Assembly: GCF_002632825.1 (NCBI RefSeq)
Contig: NZ_NJAJ01000001.1
Coordinates: forward strand, 124,001 to 188,000
Length of the DNA stretch: 64,000 bases
Source of the DNA: Xenorhabdus stockiae
Lineage (GTDB): Bacteria > Pseudomonadota > Gammaproteobacteria > Enterobacterales > Enterobacteriaceae
Reading direction: 5' to 3'
Position 1 is the stretch's first letter. The number at the start of each line of letters is the position of its first letter. The notes under the pieces were generated by a model. That model saw only the letters and a list, made by a program, of their open reading frames with translations. It ran no database searches and had not been told where the DNA came from. The position numbers and the translations under genes were made by a program. Positions 19,758 through 30,400 of the stretch are shown piece after piece.

Positions 19758-22700
19758 CCGGTGATCCCTTCTTTAAAAGCGATATCAATCACTTTACGGG
19801 CATTTTCCATGGCATCGAAAATCCGCTCTTCGAAGAAACGTACGTCATCCTGTGACATCAGCAGATTGGGGTACATACGGGACAATGGAGAGAACTGAAT
19901 GCCATAGCGTTTGGAAATTTCACGGATGATGATGTCGCAGAATTTGACTTTATCGCTGTAACCTTCAGTAGACATAACCGGTGTATTCTGAGAGTGATAC
20001 ACCAGCGCCGTCGGCATACCCTGTACTACCAGTGGTAAATCGACAGCTTCTGCCGCTTTCACAAAGATATTCGAAATCTGGCGCATGATATCGCCCATCC
20101 GGTCATAACAACCGGGGTCCTGTTCAATCAGGCTGAAAGTGGTTTGAATGGCAGCCAGTCCGAGTGGATAACCGTTGAAAGTTCCGGCGTGAATAACTTT
20201 GCCGCGGGTATAGAGATTCATAATATCCCGACGCCCGGCAATGGCAGAGATTGGCATGGCTCCGCCTCCCAGCGCTTTACCAAATGTCGCCAGATGAGGT
20301 GTCACACCCAGTATTTTCTGTGCTCCACCCAGCCCGATACGAACGCCGGTAATGATTTCGTCGAAAATAAGCACGATATTGTATTTTTCACACAGTGCTT
20401 TGGTTTTCTCCAGATAGCCTTCGACTGGGAAAATACCCCCGCCATTAATGCAGATCGGCTCCATCAGAACGGCACCAATTTCATCATGGTAACGCTCTAT
20501 CGTCGCTGTCAGAATATCAATATCATTCCACGGCAACATAAAAGACTGATCTGTCATCACGTTAGGATCACGTCCCAATGTATCCAGCAGATCACCCTTG
20601 AACTGCTCCGGCACCGGATAAGTCAGATCCTGTTTCTTACGCCAACCCATGATATTGTCTGCATTACCATGATAGTGACCGTGGAAGCGGATAAAACGGT
20701 TTTTACCACTAAAAGCACGGGCGAGACGCAGCGCATTCTGTACAGCTTCGGTTCCGCTCAGGCAGAAACGCACCATTTCAGCACAAGGAATATGTCTGAC
20801 CATCGTTTCACAGACAGCAACTTCCAAATCACAGGTATCAACGGAAGTGACTTTATTCATATATTCGATCAATGAGCTGTTGTAAGCCTCATTGTGATGC
20901 CCGACCAGTAATGCACCGAATTTACAAAACATATCCAGATGTTCGTTACCATCCAGATCCCATACCCGGGATTTTTCCCCGCGATTAAACGGGATCACTA
21001 ACGGACGCTCAGGATCACCAAAGTTATAGTGCGATCCTCCGGGCATCAGATCCCAGCATTTCTTATAAAAGCCTTTTGAGTTATCCAGACAGAGTTTTGT
21101 TGAAGCATCCATAGATTCTTTACTCCTCACCTTTGATTTTTGATCAGGTTCTGTTTTTTGATTAGATTCTATTTTTTGGTCAGGCATTTGTTTTGTAACT
21201 ATTTTTTCTGTAACGCTTTGCTCTGTAACATTTTGTTCTGTGACACACTGTTCTGAGCTGTATTGCCCATGATTCAACAACAGATGCTGTTTTATCTGTT
21301 CAGGTACAGCAACATTGAGTAATTCGAGTAATGCTATGCGGGTAAGGCAGGCCGCCCCATTCATCAGAAGTCTGGCAATGTCGCTGACGTGCCGGTTTTC
21401 AACCGCCTCAAAAGGAGTCCCTTTCAGCCATTCATTCATGGCCCCCATTGCCGCACCGCACCAGATTTGGTAATCCATATTGCGCACAGGATCGCCGGTA
21501 ATCGCCCAGCGTGACGACTGACCGAGATACCACTGGAATACCAGCGCCATTTTTTTCTTTGGCTGTTTTTCTGCTTTGACGATAATGTCGGGCTGATGAG
21601 TTGAGTGGAAATAGTCGATAGTTTCTTGCCAGATGTCTGACAGCGGTTTATGAAATATCTGTTTTTCCAGCAACGTTATTTCTTGCTCTGGTAAATCATC
21701 CAGACTGTCATATTGTTTATACAGGCTGTACAGTTTCTGTGCCCGTACGGCATACATACTGCCTTGTTTCAATACCTGTACTTTGGCACCCAGTTCAAAC
21801 ATGTCCGCTGATGGCGCGGTAGCAACGTCACTGATACGAGCCTGCCCCAGCATTTTTTTCACGGCAGAGGATGTTCCCGCTTCCACACAACTCTGGTTGA
21901 CTGAGCCGGTGACGACATAAGCCGCTCCCAGTGCGAAAGCAGACAGAATGGCATGAGGTGTTCCCAAGCCTCCTGCTGCGCCGATCCGCACCTGATAACC
22001 GATTTGGCTTTCATCTGCCGCAATTTCATCCCGTAGTTGTACAACCGAACGGAAAATACAGGCCAGTACGCCCTGATCGGTATGCCCGCCGGAATCACCT
22101 TCTACGGTAATATCATCTGCCATTGAAACCTGACGGGCCAACTCAACCTGTTCAGCCGTAATAAGGCTGTCGGCACGCAGTTTTTGCAGCAGATTTTCGG
22201 GTGCCGGGCGCAGAAAATGTTGGGCGACTTCCCGACGGGAAACTTTCGCTATCAGGCGATGGCGACGCAACACGGAGCCATCTGGCTGTTGAGCCAGCCC
22301 ACTGACACGATAATAAACCAGTGCCGGACTGAGATTGATATAAGCTGAAGCCTCAATTACCCGAACCTGATTTTCTATGCACAGACGCACACAGGCCATT
22401 TCCCAGTCAGGGTTACCGGGGTTATGCAGCAAATTTACCCCGAACGGCCCTTCCGGTAATGCCTGCCGGATACGGGCAATCGCTGCGGTAATCCGGGGAA
22501 TAGGCAAACCACCGGAACCAAAGATCCCCAGAATTCGTTGCCGCCCCAATGCAATAACCATCTCTTCAGAATGGATACCGTTTGCCATTGCACCGGCATA
22601 GTAGGCGTAGTCCACACCATAATCCGCCATAAAACCGGCATTCCCCAGACTGCCTGCCGTGATTGCAGGCAGACTCCCCAGCACAGTAACCGGGTCTGTT

Positions 22701-22876
22701 ATTGGTTCATCCGTTGATCGCAATTCCGTTGATAGCAATGAAATAGAAGTGCCGGATTTAACTACCCTCAGTTCAGCGCCCAAATCCTGCAAGCGAGGAA
22801 CACTTTCCATCGATAAGGGGTGTTTTAATAAACTGTTTTTTAACAAGTTTGACGAAATAGCTTTCGGCTGATTCAT
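19754..22876 (-). CDS. fclE: PfaD-type enoylreductase fused to class-III aminotransferase (FclE-like)
   Basis: This 1040-residue bifunctional protein has, at residues 1 to about 530, the PfaD/FabK-like FMN-dependent enoylreductase of PUFA synthases (PSAD...ELGAK and GGLGTPHA-type segments). From about 600 to the end it is a PLP-dependent class-III aminotransferase resembling glutamate-1-semialdehyde aminomutase, with GTEAVQNAL near 710, FDEIITG near 830 and the PLP lysine in FGKALGGG near 867. Between them lies a hydrophilic linker (about 540-590) with repeated VTEQ/VTEK and DQKxE units. The enoylreductase saturates the growing chain; the aminotransferase converts a released aldehyde or ketone into an amine, giving the polyamine tail. 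It overlaps fclD by four bases (ATGA) and fclF by four bases. In zeamine clusters the same fusion occurs. Confidence 0.93.
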   Translation of the reverse strand: MNQPKAISSNLLKNSLLKHPLSMESVPRLQDLGAELRVVKSGTSISLLSTELRSTDEPITDPVTVLGSLPAITAGSLGNAGFMADYGVDYAYYAGAMANGIHSEEMVIALGRQRILGIFGSGGLPIPRITAAIARIRQALPEGPFGVNLLHNPGNPDWEMACVRLCIENQVRVIEASAYINLSPALVYYRVSGLAQQPDGSVLRRHRLIAKVSRREVAQHFLRPAPENLLQKLRADSLITAEQVELARQVSMADDITVEGDSGGHTDQGVLACIFRSVVQLRDEIAADESQIGYQVRIGAAGGLGTPHAILSAFALGAAYVVTGSVNQSCVEAGTSSAVKKMLGQARISDVATAPSADMFELGAKVQVLKQGSMYAVRAQKLYSLYKQYDSLDDLPEQEITLLEKQIFHKPLSDIWQETIDYFHSTHQPDIIVKAEKQPKKKMALVFQWYLGQSSRWAITGDPVRNMDYQIWCGAAMGAMNEWLKGTPFEAVENRHVSDIARLLMNGAACLTRIALLELLNVAVPEQIKQHLLLNHGQYSSEQCVTEQNVTEQSVTEKIVTKQMPDQKIESNQKTEPDQKSKVRSKESMDASTKLCLDNSKGFYKKCWDLMPGGSHYNFGDPERPLVIPFNRGEKSRVWDLDGNEHLDMFCKFGALLVGHHNEAYNSSLIEYMNKVTSVDTCDLEVAVCETMVRHIPCAEMVRFCLSGTEAVQNALRLARAFSGKNRFIRFHGHYHGNADNIMGWRKKQDLTYPVPEQFKGDLLDTLGRDPNVMTDQSFMLPWNDIDILTATIERYHDEIGAVLMEPICINGGGIFPVEGYLEKTKALCEKYNIVLIFDEIITGVRIGLGGAQKILGVTPHLATFGKALGGGAMPISAIAGRRDIMNLYTRGKVIHAGTFNGYPLGLAAIQTTFSLIEQDPGCYDRMGDIMRQISNIFVKAAEAVDLPLVVQGMPTALVYHSQNTPVMSTEGYSDKVKFCDIIIREISKRYGIQFSPLSRMYPNLLMSQDDVRFFEERIFDAMENARKVIDIAFKEGITG

Positions 22877-25800
22877 TTTGCGGCTTCCTGTTCCGGCTCT
22901 GCCGTTTGCTGTGGCTGACGACGGATGTACTTCACCCCCATGTTGTCACTGATACCTACAACATTGCCGCGATAAAGGGTTTCTGCGATGAAAAACAAGG
23001 TGATTGAATCCAGTGTGCCGTCCTGCTGTTTATCAGCGGTATAGCGGGCATCAATGGATTTACAGGTCAGCCGGAATTGCAGTACATCCCGCGTACATTT
23101 CACTTCACCACGGAATTTGGCGCTGGTCGTATGTTCTGTCAGTGTTTGTGCTTCCAGATCCGGCAGAGAATGTAATCCGAGATAAAACAAGTAGAATTTC
23201 ATCAATTGCTCTGAACCTTCTACCAATAGTGTTCCCGGCATAACCGGATCATTTTTGAAATGTGCCCTGAACGCCCAGTGTTCAGGATCGATATCAAATT
23301 CCCCCACTATCTGCCCCAGACCAAATTCCCCCCCCATTTTGTCAACGCTCAGGATCCGGCTTAGCATACGGGTATCCGGCGTACACAGGTTCTCGCTATG
23401 AATACGCCCATAGCCGGAACCGAAACAGGCAGACAAATCCCCATTCATAACATGCGTGATATCTTGTTGATTAAATGTGGTTTTATCGCAGTGCAGAAAC
23501 GCGCTGGGCAGGAATTCAGCATACGATGCCGTTTCTTGTATCTGTCTGTCTGGTAATGGTTTCTCTGAGGAAGGCTGATCAGATAATAAAAGCGTGAAAG
23601 GGCTTTCCGTGTTCGCGACTTTAGCTTTAGCGAAATAAGCCTTGCTATCAAAGGCGCCCGCGTTTTCGATTTCCTTACGGCTAAAGAAGCCCGATGTGGC
23701 CACCAGCCGGAAAACCAGACGATCCCCCACGTAGCAGAGATATTCGTAACCCGCCAGAAACCGGCTTCCTACCCGTATGACAGAAGTGATATTGACACGT
23801 CCGCGTAATATTTCTCCTGTTTTCGGCATGTCGCTGTAAATTGTCGTGCTACAGTCAACCGCGCGGTAACAAAGCTGCCCTTTGAACAACATGTCACAAC
23901 CAATCACGGTAAACGCGACAATCATCGCATGGGATGATTCCAGCGCGACAAACGAAGGAACGCGACCATTCACGGCATACCATGCATTTTCAGGAATATC
24001 GTATTCCCATTCGATGTAACAAGGTTCCAGCTTGTCTTTAACAGCAGAAAGCCCCGTAATACGGGAAACAAACATAAACGGAGGGGATGGCATACGAGTA
24101 CGGATCGGATAGTTATCGACTTCGGCATAATCCGCTCCCAGTATTTTTGCCACGCTCCCGTCGGTCAGCTCCAGTAGTTGATGCTCATCAAAAATAACAG
24201 GGGCAGCTACTGCGGTTTTCTTCGCTATTGGCGACGCCTGGTTGGTTGATTTTATATCCGTGGATTGCGCTAAATTCTGCTTTATCAATTGATAAAATGT
24301 CTGTTCCAGTTGCAGATAACACAACTGAGTACGGGCATTGCGTATGAAATGGCTCACTTCCGCTGGTGGAAGGGCTGGTTGAGTAGTTTCCGTTTCTTTT
24401 GCTGATACGGCCTGTTGTTGTACAGAAATGGCTCTCAAAGGTGCGAAACGGGCTAATGTCTGCTCATTGAGAATAAATTCTTCTACTGTTTTTTCTCGTG
24501 CGGTATAAGTCGTCACTTTCAGACCGGGCTGATTTGATAGCGATGGCTGTGTCAAATGCACTCGTTTGCCGTTTTGTGGTTCACTTAAAATGACATGGCT
24601 GTAAGAACGGTCAATCCCTAAGTGGCTGATGGCTGCACGGCGCGGAGCACCCTCTGAAGCAGGCCATTCCTGAGTCCGTACCGGTAAATGGAATTTACCC
24701 GCAGCATGCTGGGCCAGTGCTTGTCTCTGAGGATAATCCGGTAATATCGGCAAGTAACACTGTGCTAGTTGCAGGGCGGATTTGATAATGGCGAGCAAAC
24801 CCGCAGATGCCGATAAATGACCATAATTTGCTTTCAGCGTACCAATAGCGGCGGAGGGTTTTCCGTCTGGTGTGCCATAAACCCGCCCGAGTGCGGACAG
24901 TTCCGTCGCAATCTCGCCGGATCTGCCCCCGGCATACAGTTCAATATAGCCAACCTGATCCACACTACAGCCCGCAGCAGTCAGGCTTGACCGGGCAGCA
25001 GCAACAATCGCGTCTTCATTGATTCGGAAATCAAGTGAATGGTCAGGCACGTAACTGATGCCAATTCCATCTAACATGGCATAGGCCGATGTCTTCTCCT
25101 TGATGACATCCTGTTCACGTTTGAGGACAATCACACCTCCCCCGTCTCCGACTATCTGATTTCCATGCTCGGATTGGTGATCCCATAACACATTTTCCAG
25201 ACTGCCACCAAAACTGCTACTGGCGATCATAACTGCATCCACATGCTGTCTGCTCAGCATAAACTGCGCCAGCTCCAGAGCTTTAAAGGGGGAGCTTTCT
25301 TCATTATAAAGCGTAAAGGCCGGGCCATTCAGTTTCAGATGCGCAGCCAGACGGCTCGCCACAATATTACCAATTCCGCCTGTGATGCCTTCGGGATAAG
25401 GTTTCGGGAACAGGCTATCTTTAACAATTTCCTGCAATGCGATGGTATCTTCTGCCGATAGCTGAATGCCGTGGCTCGCTAAACTTTGTTCCAGCTGCCA
25501 GCTAATTTCATTACGTATCTGATAACGCAGGCAGCTGTAGTCAATGCCTCCCGCCACAATGACAGCGATATTTCGTTTGCTGCCATCCAGCTGATATCCC
25601 GCATCAAGAAAAGCCCGCTCCGCAATAGGTAACAAAAATAGATGGCAGCTTAGATGCGCTCCGATAACATTGGGCGGTAATTTGAATTTCCTGCAATCAA
25701 CGTCAAAAGTTTCAATATAGGAGCCTAACGGTGGCTGACTGATCCCGCGCATCGCCAGAATATCCGGGCGTTTTTCCATGCCAATCCAACGGGTTTTCGG

Positions 25801-27321
25801 CAGCGGATAAAAGTGTTGGGTTCCCTGCTGTAACGCCTGATCCAGCGTCTGGTTATCTTCCGTTTTTGCCAGATGAACACCAATACCAACAATCGCCAGA
25901 CGTTCCGTTTTCTGCATTTTTTGCATCTGGGAGGGTATACAGGCAGATCGCCGTTCAGGACTATCTTCACTGATGACCATATGCCCGTTGACACCGCCGA
26001 AACCAAAAGCATTAATACCGGCCCTTTTGGGACGATGACGCTCAGGCCAGGGTCTCGCCTGCCGTACGATATGACTGATATTAAGCTTGCCTTGCGGTGT
26101 CGAGACCAGTTGATTGACCCGTGGCGTGGCGGGGATCAGATTATGCTGCATGGCTAACAGCACTTTCAGCAGACTACCCATACCTGATGCCGTCAGCATG
26201 TGGCCATTGATGGCTTTATTCGCACCAATTAATGGGATGTTTTCACTTTCATCCGAATTTTTACTACCACTAAAAAAGGCTTCAATCGTTGACAGTTCGA
26301 TTTGATCGCCGATATTGGTGCCGGTAGCATGACATTCAATGTAATCAATTTCCCGCAGACAGTTCTGATAGGCTCGCTCCAGTGCAATATTCTGTCCCTG
26401 TTGATCCGGCACCAACAAATGTTTAGTACCAGCATCATTAGATAACCCAATGGCTTCAATCACCCCATAGATTTTATCGTTATCACGAACTGCATCGGAG
26501 TAACGTTTGATAGCTACAACGCCAACACCTTCACCGGCTTTTACCCCTTTGGATGATTTATCAAAAGGAATAGAATCCCCTTTTTCCGGGAAAACCTGCA
26601 ATATATTAAATCCGTGATCGATATAAATATGATCCACATGACAGATTGAGCCAACCAACATCATGTCAGCCTTATGACTGAGAAGATAATCCGCTCCCAG
26701 TTTGATGGCATACAATGCTGATGCACAGGCGGCATCAAGGCAATACCGAGGCCCGGCCAGCCCTAATGCTAATGCAGCAATTGTGGCGTTATAGCCACCG
26801 GTTATTAGATTCTGCTCAGAATGATTAGCCTGAGGCCAAAATTGATTAAACTTAAAATTCGGTTGAGCAATTAATTCCTGAATATAAGGCTGTAATATTT
26901 TGTGATAAAACGGATTCATTAATTGTTTAGTGGAGTGAGTCGGCATACCGATACTGCCAAGAATTAATCCGGTTTTTTGCAAAATATTTTTATGCTGGCG
27001 ATAGCCACTATCATTTAATGCCTGATCTGCGGCATAAATTGTCCATTTAAATAGATCATCCAGTGTATTTAATTCTTCTTCCGGCAAATGATAACCTTTG
27101 CCATCAAAATGAAAATCACGAACATGACCATTATTAATATAATTAATTGTGTCAGGTTTAGCCGCTTCAGAAGAATAATAACAGGCCGGATCAACACCTA
27201 ATTCCTGAGCGGATAAAGGGGTGGAACAATCTTTTTCATGTAATAGATTATCCCAATATTTTTCAGGGGAATCCGCGCCGGGAAATAAACATCCGACTCC
27301 AACAATAGCAATATGTTCCAT
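22873..27321 (-). CDS. fclD: PUFA-synthase-like subunit KS-CLF-DH-DH (FclD-like, PfaC type)
   Basis: This 1482-residue PfaC-like subunit begins with a ketosynthase carrying an intact active Cys near residue 196 (DAACASA) and His motifs (CHATGT, NGHM). A second KS-like domain follows, with the active-site region changed to NEESSP near 672 (no Cys), so it is a chain-length-factor domain. Two hotdog dehydratase domains then follow, near 1115 (NAWYAVNGR) and 1355 (HFKNDPVMPG, the FabA-like motif). With FclC and FclE it forms an iterative, carrier-bound fatty-acid-type synthase. No acyltransferase is present here; loading must come from FclC. Start ATG at 27321; its AAGGAG ribosome site is the left arm of a tight hairpin. 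A 177-base gap separates it from fclC. Confidence 0.95.
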   Translation of the reverse strand: MEHIAIVGVGCLFPGADSPEKYWDNLLHEKDCSTPLSAQELGVDPACYYSSEAAKPDTINYINNGHVRDFHFDGKGYHLPEEELNTLDDLFKWTIYAADQALNDSGYRQHKNILQKTGLILGSIGMPTHSTKQLMNPFYHKILQPYIQELIAQPNFKFNQFWPQANHSEQNLITGGYNATIAALALGLAGPRYCLDAACASALYAIKLGADYLLSHKADMMLVGSICHVDHIYIDHGFNILQVFPEKGDSIPFDKSSKGVKAGEGVGVVAIKRYSDAVRDNDKIYGVIEAIGLSNDAGTKHLLVPDQQGQNIALERAYQNCLREIDYIECHATGTNIGDQIELSTIEAFFSGSKNSDESENIPLIGANKAINGHMLTASGMGSLLKVLLAMQHNLIPATPRVNQLVSTPQGKLNISHIVRQARPWPERHRPKRAGINAFGFGGVNGHMVISEDSPERRSACIPSQMQKMQKTERLAIVGIGVHLAKTEDNQTLDQALQQGTQHFYPLPKTRWIGMEKRPDILAMRGISQPPLGSYIETFDVDCRKFKLPPNVIGAHLSCHLFLLPIAERAFLDAGYQLDGSKRNIAVIVAGGIDYSCLRYQIRNEISWQLEQSLASHGIQLSAEDTIALQEIVKDSLFPKPYPEGITGGIGNIVASRLAAHLKLNGPAFTLYNEESSPFKALELAQFMLSRQHVDAVMIASSSFGGSLENVLWDHQSEHGNQIVGDGGGVIVLKREQDVIKEKTSAYAMLDGIGISYVPDHSLDFRINEDAIVAAARSSLTAAGCSVDQVGYIELYAGGRSGEIATELSALGRVYGTPDGKPSAAIGTLKANYGHLSASAGLLAIIKSALQLAQCYLPILPDYPQRQALAQHAAGKFHLPVRTQEWPASEGAPRRAAISHLGIDRSYSHVILSEPQNGKRVHLTQPSLSNQPGLKVTTYTAREKTVEEFILNEQTLARFAPLRAISVQQQAVSAKETETTQPALPPAEVSHFIRNARTQLCYLQLEQTFYQLIKQNLAQSTDIKSTNQASPIAKKTAVAAPVIFDEHQLLELTDGSVAKILGADYAEVDNYPIRTRMPSPPFMFVSRITGLSAVKDKLEPCYIEWEYDIPENAWYAVNGRVPSFVALESSHAMIVAFTVIGCDMLFKGQLCYRAVDCSTTIYSDMPKTGEILRGRVNITSVIRVGSRFLAGYEYLCYVGDRLVFRLVATSGFFSRKEIENAGAFDSKAYFAKAKVANTESPFTLLLSDQPSSEKPLPDRQIQETASYAEFLPSAFLHCDKTTFNQQDITHVMNGDLSACFGSGYGRIHSENLCTPDTRMLSRILSVDKMGGEFGLGQIVGEFDIDPEHWAFRAHFKNDPVMPGTLLVEGSEQLMKFYLFYLGLHSLPDLEAQTLTEHTTSAKFRGEVKCTRDVLQFRLTCKSIDARYTADKQQDGTLDSITLFFIAETLYRGNVVGISDNMGVKYIRRQPQQTAEPEQEAAK

Positions 27322-27322
27322 A

Positions 27323-27337
27323 AAGGAGAGACTCCTT
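27323..27337 (-). promoter_or_regulatory. Hairpin containing the fclD ribosome-binding site
   Basis: AAGGAG and CTCCTT form a perfect six-base-pair stem with a three-base loop directly ahead of the fclD ATG. On the mRNA the purine arm is the apparent Shine-Dalgarno sequence, so it could be masked when the hairpin folds. The pattern is seen directly; a regulatory effect is inference. Confidence 0.5.
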
Positions 27338-27430
27338 AATATGATAGCGTTTCCCTGAGCGGATATTTTCGTTCAGGTCTATTATTTTATTATTTACAAG
27401 CCATAATTATTTTTTGCTATACACTTCGTT

Positions 27431-27486
27431 TTTCAAGGTGCATTTTTGTCGTCGGCGCTAACTTACCACTACGACGCACCTTGAAA
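27431..27486. repeat. Long inverted repeat between fclC and fclD
   Basis: Arms TTTCAAGGTGC (27431-27441) and GCACCTTGAAA (27476-27486) are perfect, with a second inner stem GTCGT (27448-27452) / ACGAC (27471-27475). The element begins 12 bases beyond the fclC stop and fills part of the largest gap between fclC and fclJ. It could be an mRNA-stabilising or attenuating hairpin, or a small palindromic repeat of the Xenorhabdus/Photorhabdus type. Confidence 0.7.
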
Positions 27487-27498
27487 TCCGTTAAAGTA

Positions 27499-30400
27499 TC
27501 ATGGTGTCATTTTTTTCGGGGCCATATACATTCTTCCACCAATAGTAATCTGGCGTGTGCGGGAGTCGCAGAACTCACGGACAAAACGCTGTATTCCTTC
27601 TTCAAGTGGGATAATCACCATGTTCTGAGCTTTATAGGCCCGCTTAAGCACATCGCTGACCATACCACCATCCCACGGCCCCCAGTTCACCGAACGAATT
27701 ATCTGTTTGTTTTTGTTCCAAAATGGCAGGTAAGCAAATTTATTCAGTATTTCATTCGCCAGCGAGTAATCCGTCTGCCCAGCATTACCAAAAAATCCGG
27801 CAACGGATGAAAACAGGATGATATGGCGCAAAGATGTGCAATCTATTGCGCGACACACATTTTCAAGTCCCCTCACTTTGGCATGAAAAACTGAATGTAG
27901 ATCGGCCAGCGTTTTCTTTTCGATCCGCTTATCCGCCAGATTACCGGCACCGTGAATCAACCCCGTTATCTGACCGAATTGCTGCTGTGCTTTCTCCAGT
28001 GCAGTTTTCACTTGTTCCGGCACAGTAATATCACAATGCAGATATATCACCCGTGCCCCCGCCTGCCTGATCGCCTGTAATGTGGCATTAATCTCATCAA
28101 TATGGATCAGGCGGCTTAGCATGTTATTCACTTTAACCGGTGTCGGCTGAATACCTTGTTCCTGAAGGTAATCAATGGCTGCGGCTTTACGTTCAGACAG
28201 GGTTGTTTTACCTGCTGACCATGCCGGCAGCGGTGCGGTAATATCAGTACGCCCGAGCAGGATAAACGCCGCCTGACTCTGTTTTGCCAGTTCAGTAATA
28301 CAGTGTGCAGTTATGCCACGGGCACCTCCGGTGACAACCAGAACATCGCGGGTGCTGACCTGCATCTCGGGCGTCACTGATAGTACTTTTTCTTCCTTCA
28401 GTGCTAATGTCATGCGTTCATTATTCATGCCACGCCCGATTTCGCCCATCTCAGTCCGGCTATCCTGAAGTTCTTCCATCACTATTTTTGCCACATCACT
28501 GTCTTTGATTCTGGTATCAATGTCTACTGTCCGGCAGAAAACATTAGCCCATTCAATGTTCAGCGATTTTGTCAGCCCGGTGATACCCGCAGAAACGACA
28601 GGTAAGTACTCACGGCCGGAGGTCATCAGTTCACCATCCCCCCGCATAATCACCATGAAATACCCCGATCTTTTCCCATCACCGGTAAGACTCCCCTGCA
28701 GGCGTTTAGCCAGCAGAAAAGTTGTCTCAACTGAACGATAATCCTGCTCACTGAATACATCAGTCAGCCCCTTAACTTGCTGTTTGACCGCCTGCAAATA
28801 GATAACGCCGTCAATAGGGCCATGTTGCTGTTCAATATCTGTCAGGGCGGCATCCAGGAGCGATTCATCGTTCATTGACGCCTGATCCCGCCTCAGTGAC
28901 ATAATGACGACCCTCTGGCCCTGCGTTTTCAGTGACTCAGCAATACTATTCATACAAGTATTCGCACAAGTATTCGCACAGGTCGAACCGGCTGTTTCTT
29001 CATCGACGATCAGCCAGCATTTCGGGGATGCAAAAACATCCTGCAAACGCTCCGGCATCGGCAATGCCTGTTTCACCACGGCAAAACGCGAAACAGGCGA
29101 GGCCGCAAAAGGAGCTTTTTCAGTTTCTTTGTTCGGTGCTTCTTTATTCAATACAGTGTGATGATTCAGTACAGGCTGAACCGCAGAGGTCTCTATCCGT
29201 TGCGATTCAGCCAACTGCTTTTTTACATTGGCACTCGCAGATGATGTCGTTGATGTAACGAATCCCAGGGAACGTAATTTATCTGATTTCTCGCCTCTGT
29301 CCGTCACCATTTCTTTCATTTCTTTCTGCTGTTTTTCAGCAGGATGGTTTTCTGTCAGTGATGGAGATTGCGCTGATCCCGAACCATTCCCCCTGCTGTA
29401 TAAGGCATTAATCGCTTCATCGACCATCTCCCTGAAGAAGCTACTCATTCTGGCGATAGTACTCAGTGAATCGACTTCGAAGTTTTCCAAGTCTTTATTT
29501 CTTGATGTTTCACCGTACAACTCCAGATTTGCCGAGAAGGCATCAAACATTGCGCCAAAAATTTCCAGCCGTTTGATGGAGTCGATCCCCAAATCAGCTT
29601 CCAGATCCATTTCCGGGCTGATCATATCTTGCGGATAACCCGTTCTTTCACTGACGATATTCGCCAGTTGGCTGATAATGTTTTCTTCGGTGATCTGATC
29701 AAGACGCTTGACCAGCTTTTCTATTTCCGGAGTGAGTTTCTGTGTTTTTACTTTGATTTCAACCGGCTCCTGCTCTGGTTTAACAGGCTCATTGGCAGGT
29801 TCGGAAGCAGCCATCGATATCATCGGCGCAACCGGCATTTCCTCGGTTTCAGGCATTTCCGGCACGACTGGGCGTACAGCTACAATCTCTTCCATTTTTT
29901 CTGCTGAATGGATGTTTGTCACTGCTGTCGAAATTGGTTCCACAGGTTTAACCGGAGCAGAGTATTCCACAGCAGGCGTTGTCACATGGCTCACCGATGG
30001 TGATGACTTAGGCGAGGATGGCATAGACGATAATGACATAGCAGAAGTTACCTGTCCGGACTGGAACAGACTCTGCTGAGTCATGAAATAACGCTCGTGG
30101 TTGGTATGATACAGTTCAAGATTTTTATCCAACAATTGAACACTCTGACTCAGGCTGGAGAGCATCACAGGCAGATTCTGATGATCCCGGCAGGTTTCCA
30201 TCAAACTGTATTGTTTTTCCAATAACATACTCAGCAACTGAATATATTCTTTCTGATTTGTCTGGAATTGCTGATGTAGTTGGCTCATCACTTGCTGGGC
30301 CTGCAACAGTTCATTTAGTGTGTCGGCATTCAGGCTTTCACTTATTTTATTATTCTGTTCCATAGGGTTATCTCGTTTTTGAATAATTGTCAGTACGTTC

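Noticed and set aside
20144-20875. Plus-strand 243-codon frame opposite fclE
   Set aside because: Long, but antisense to a well-supported aminotransferase domain; the translation has no recognisable motif.
25200-25420. Second KS-like domain of FclD as an active ketosynthase
   Set aside because: The active Cys region reads NEESSP; without the nucleophile it is a chain-length-factor-type domain.
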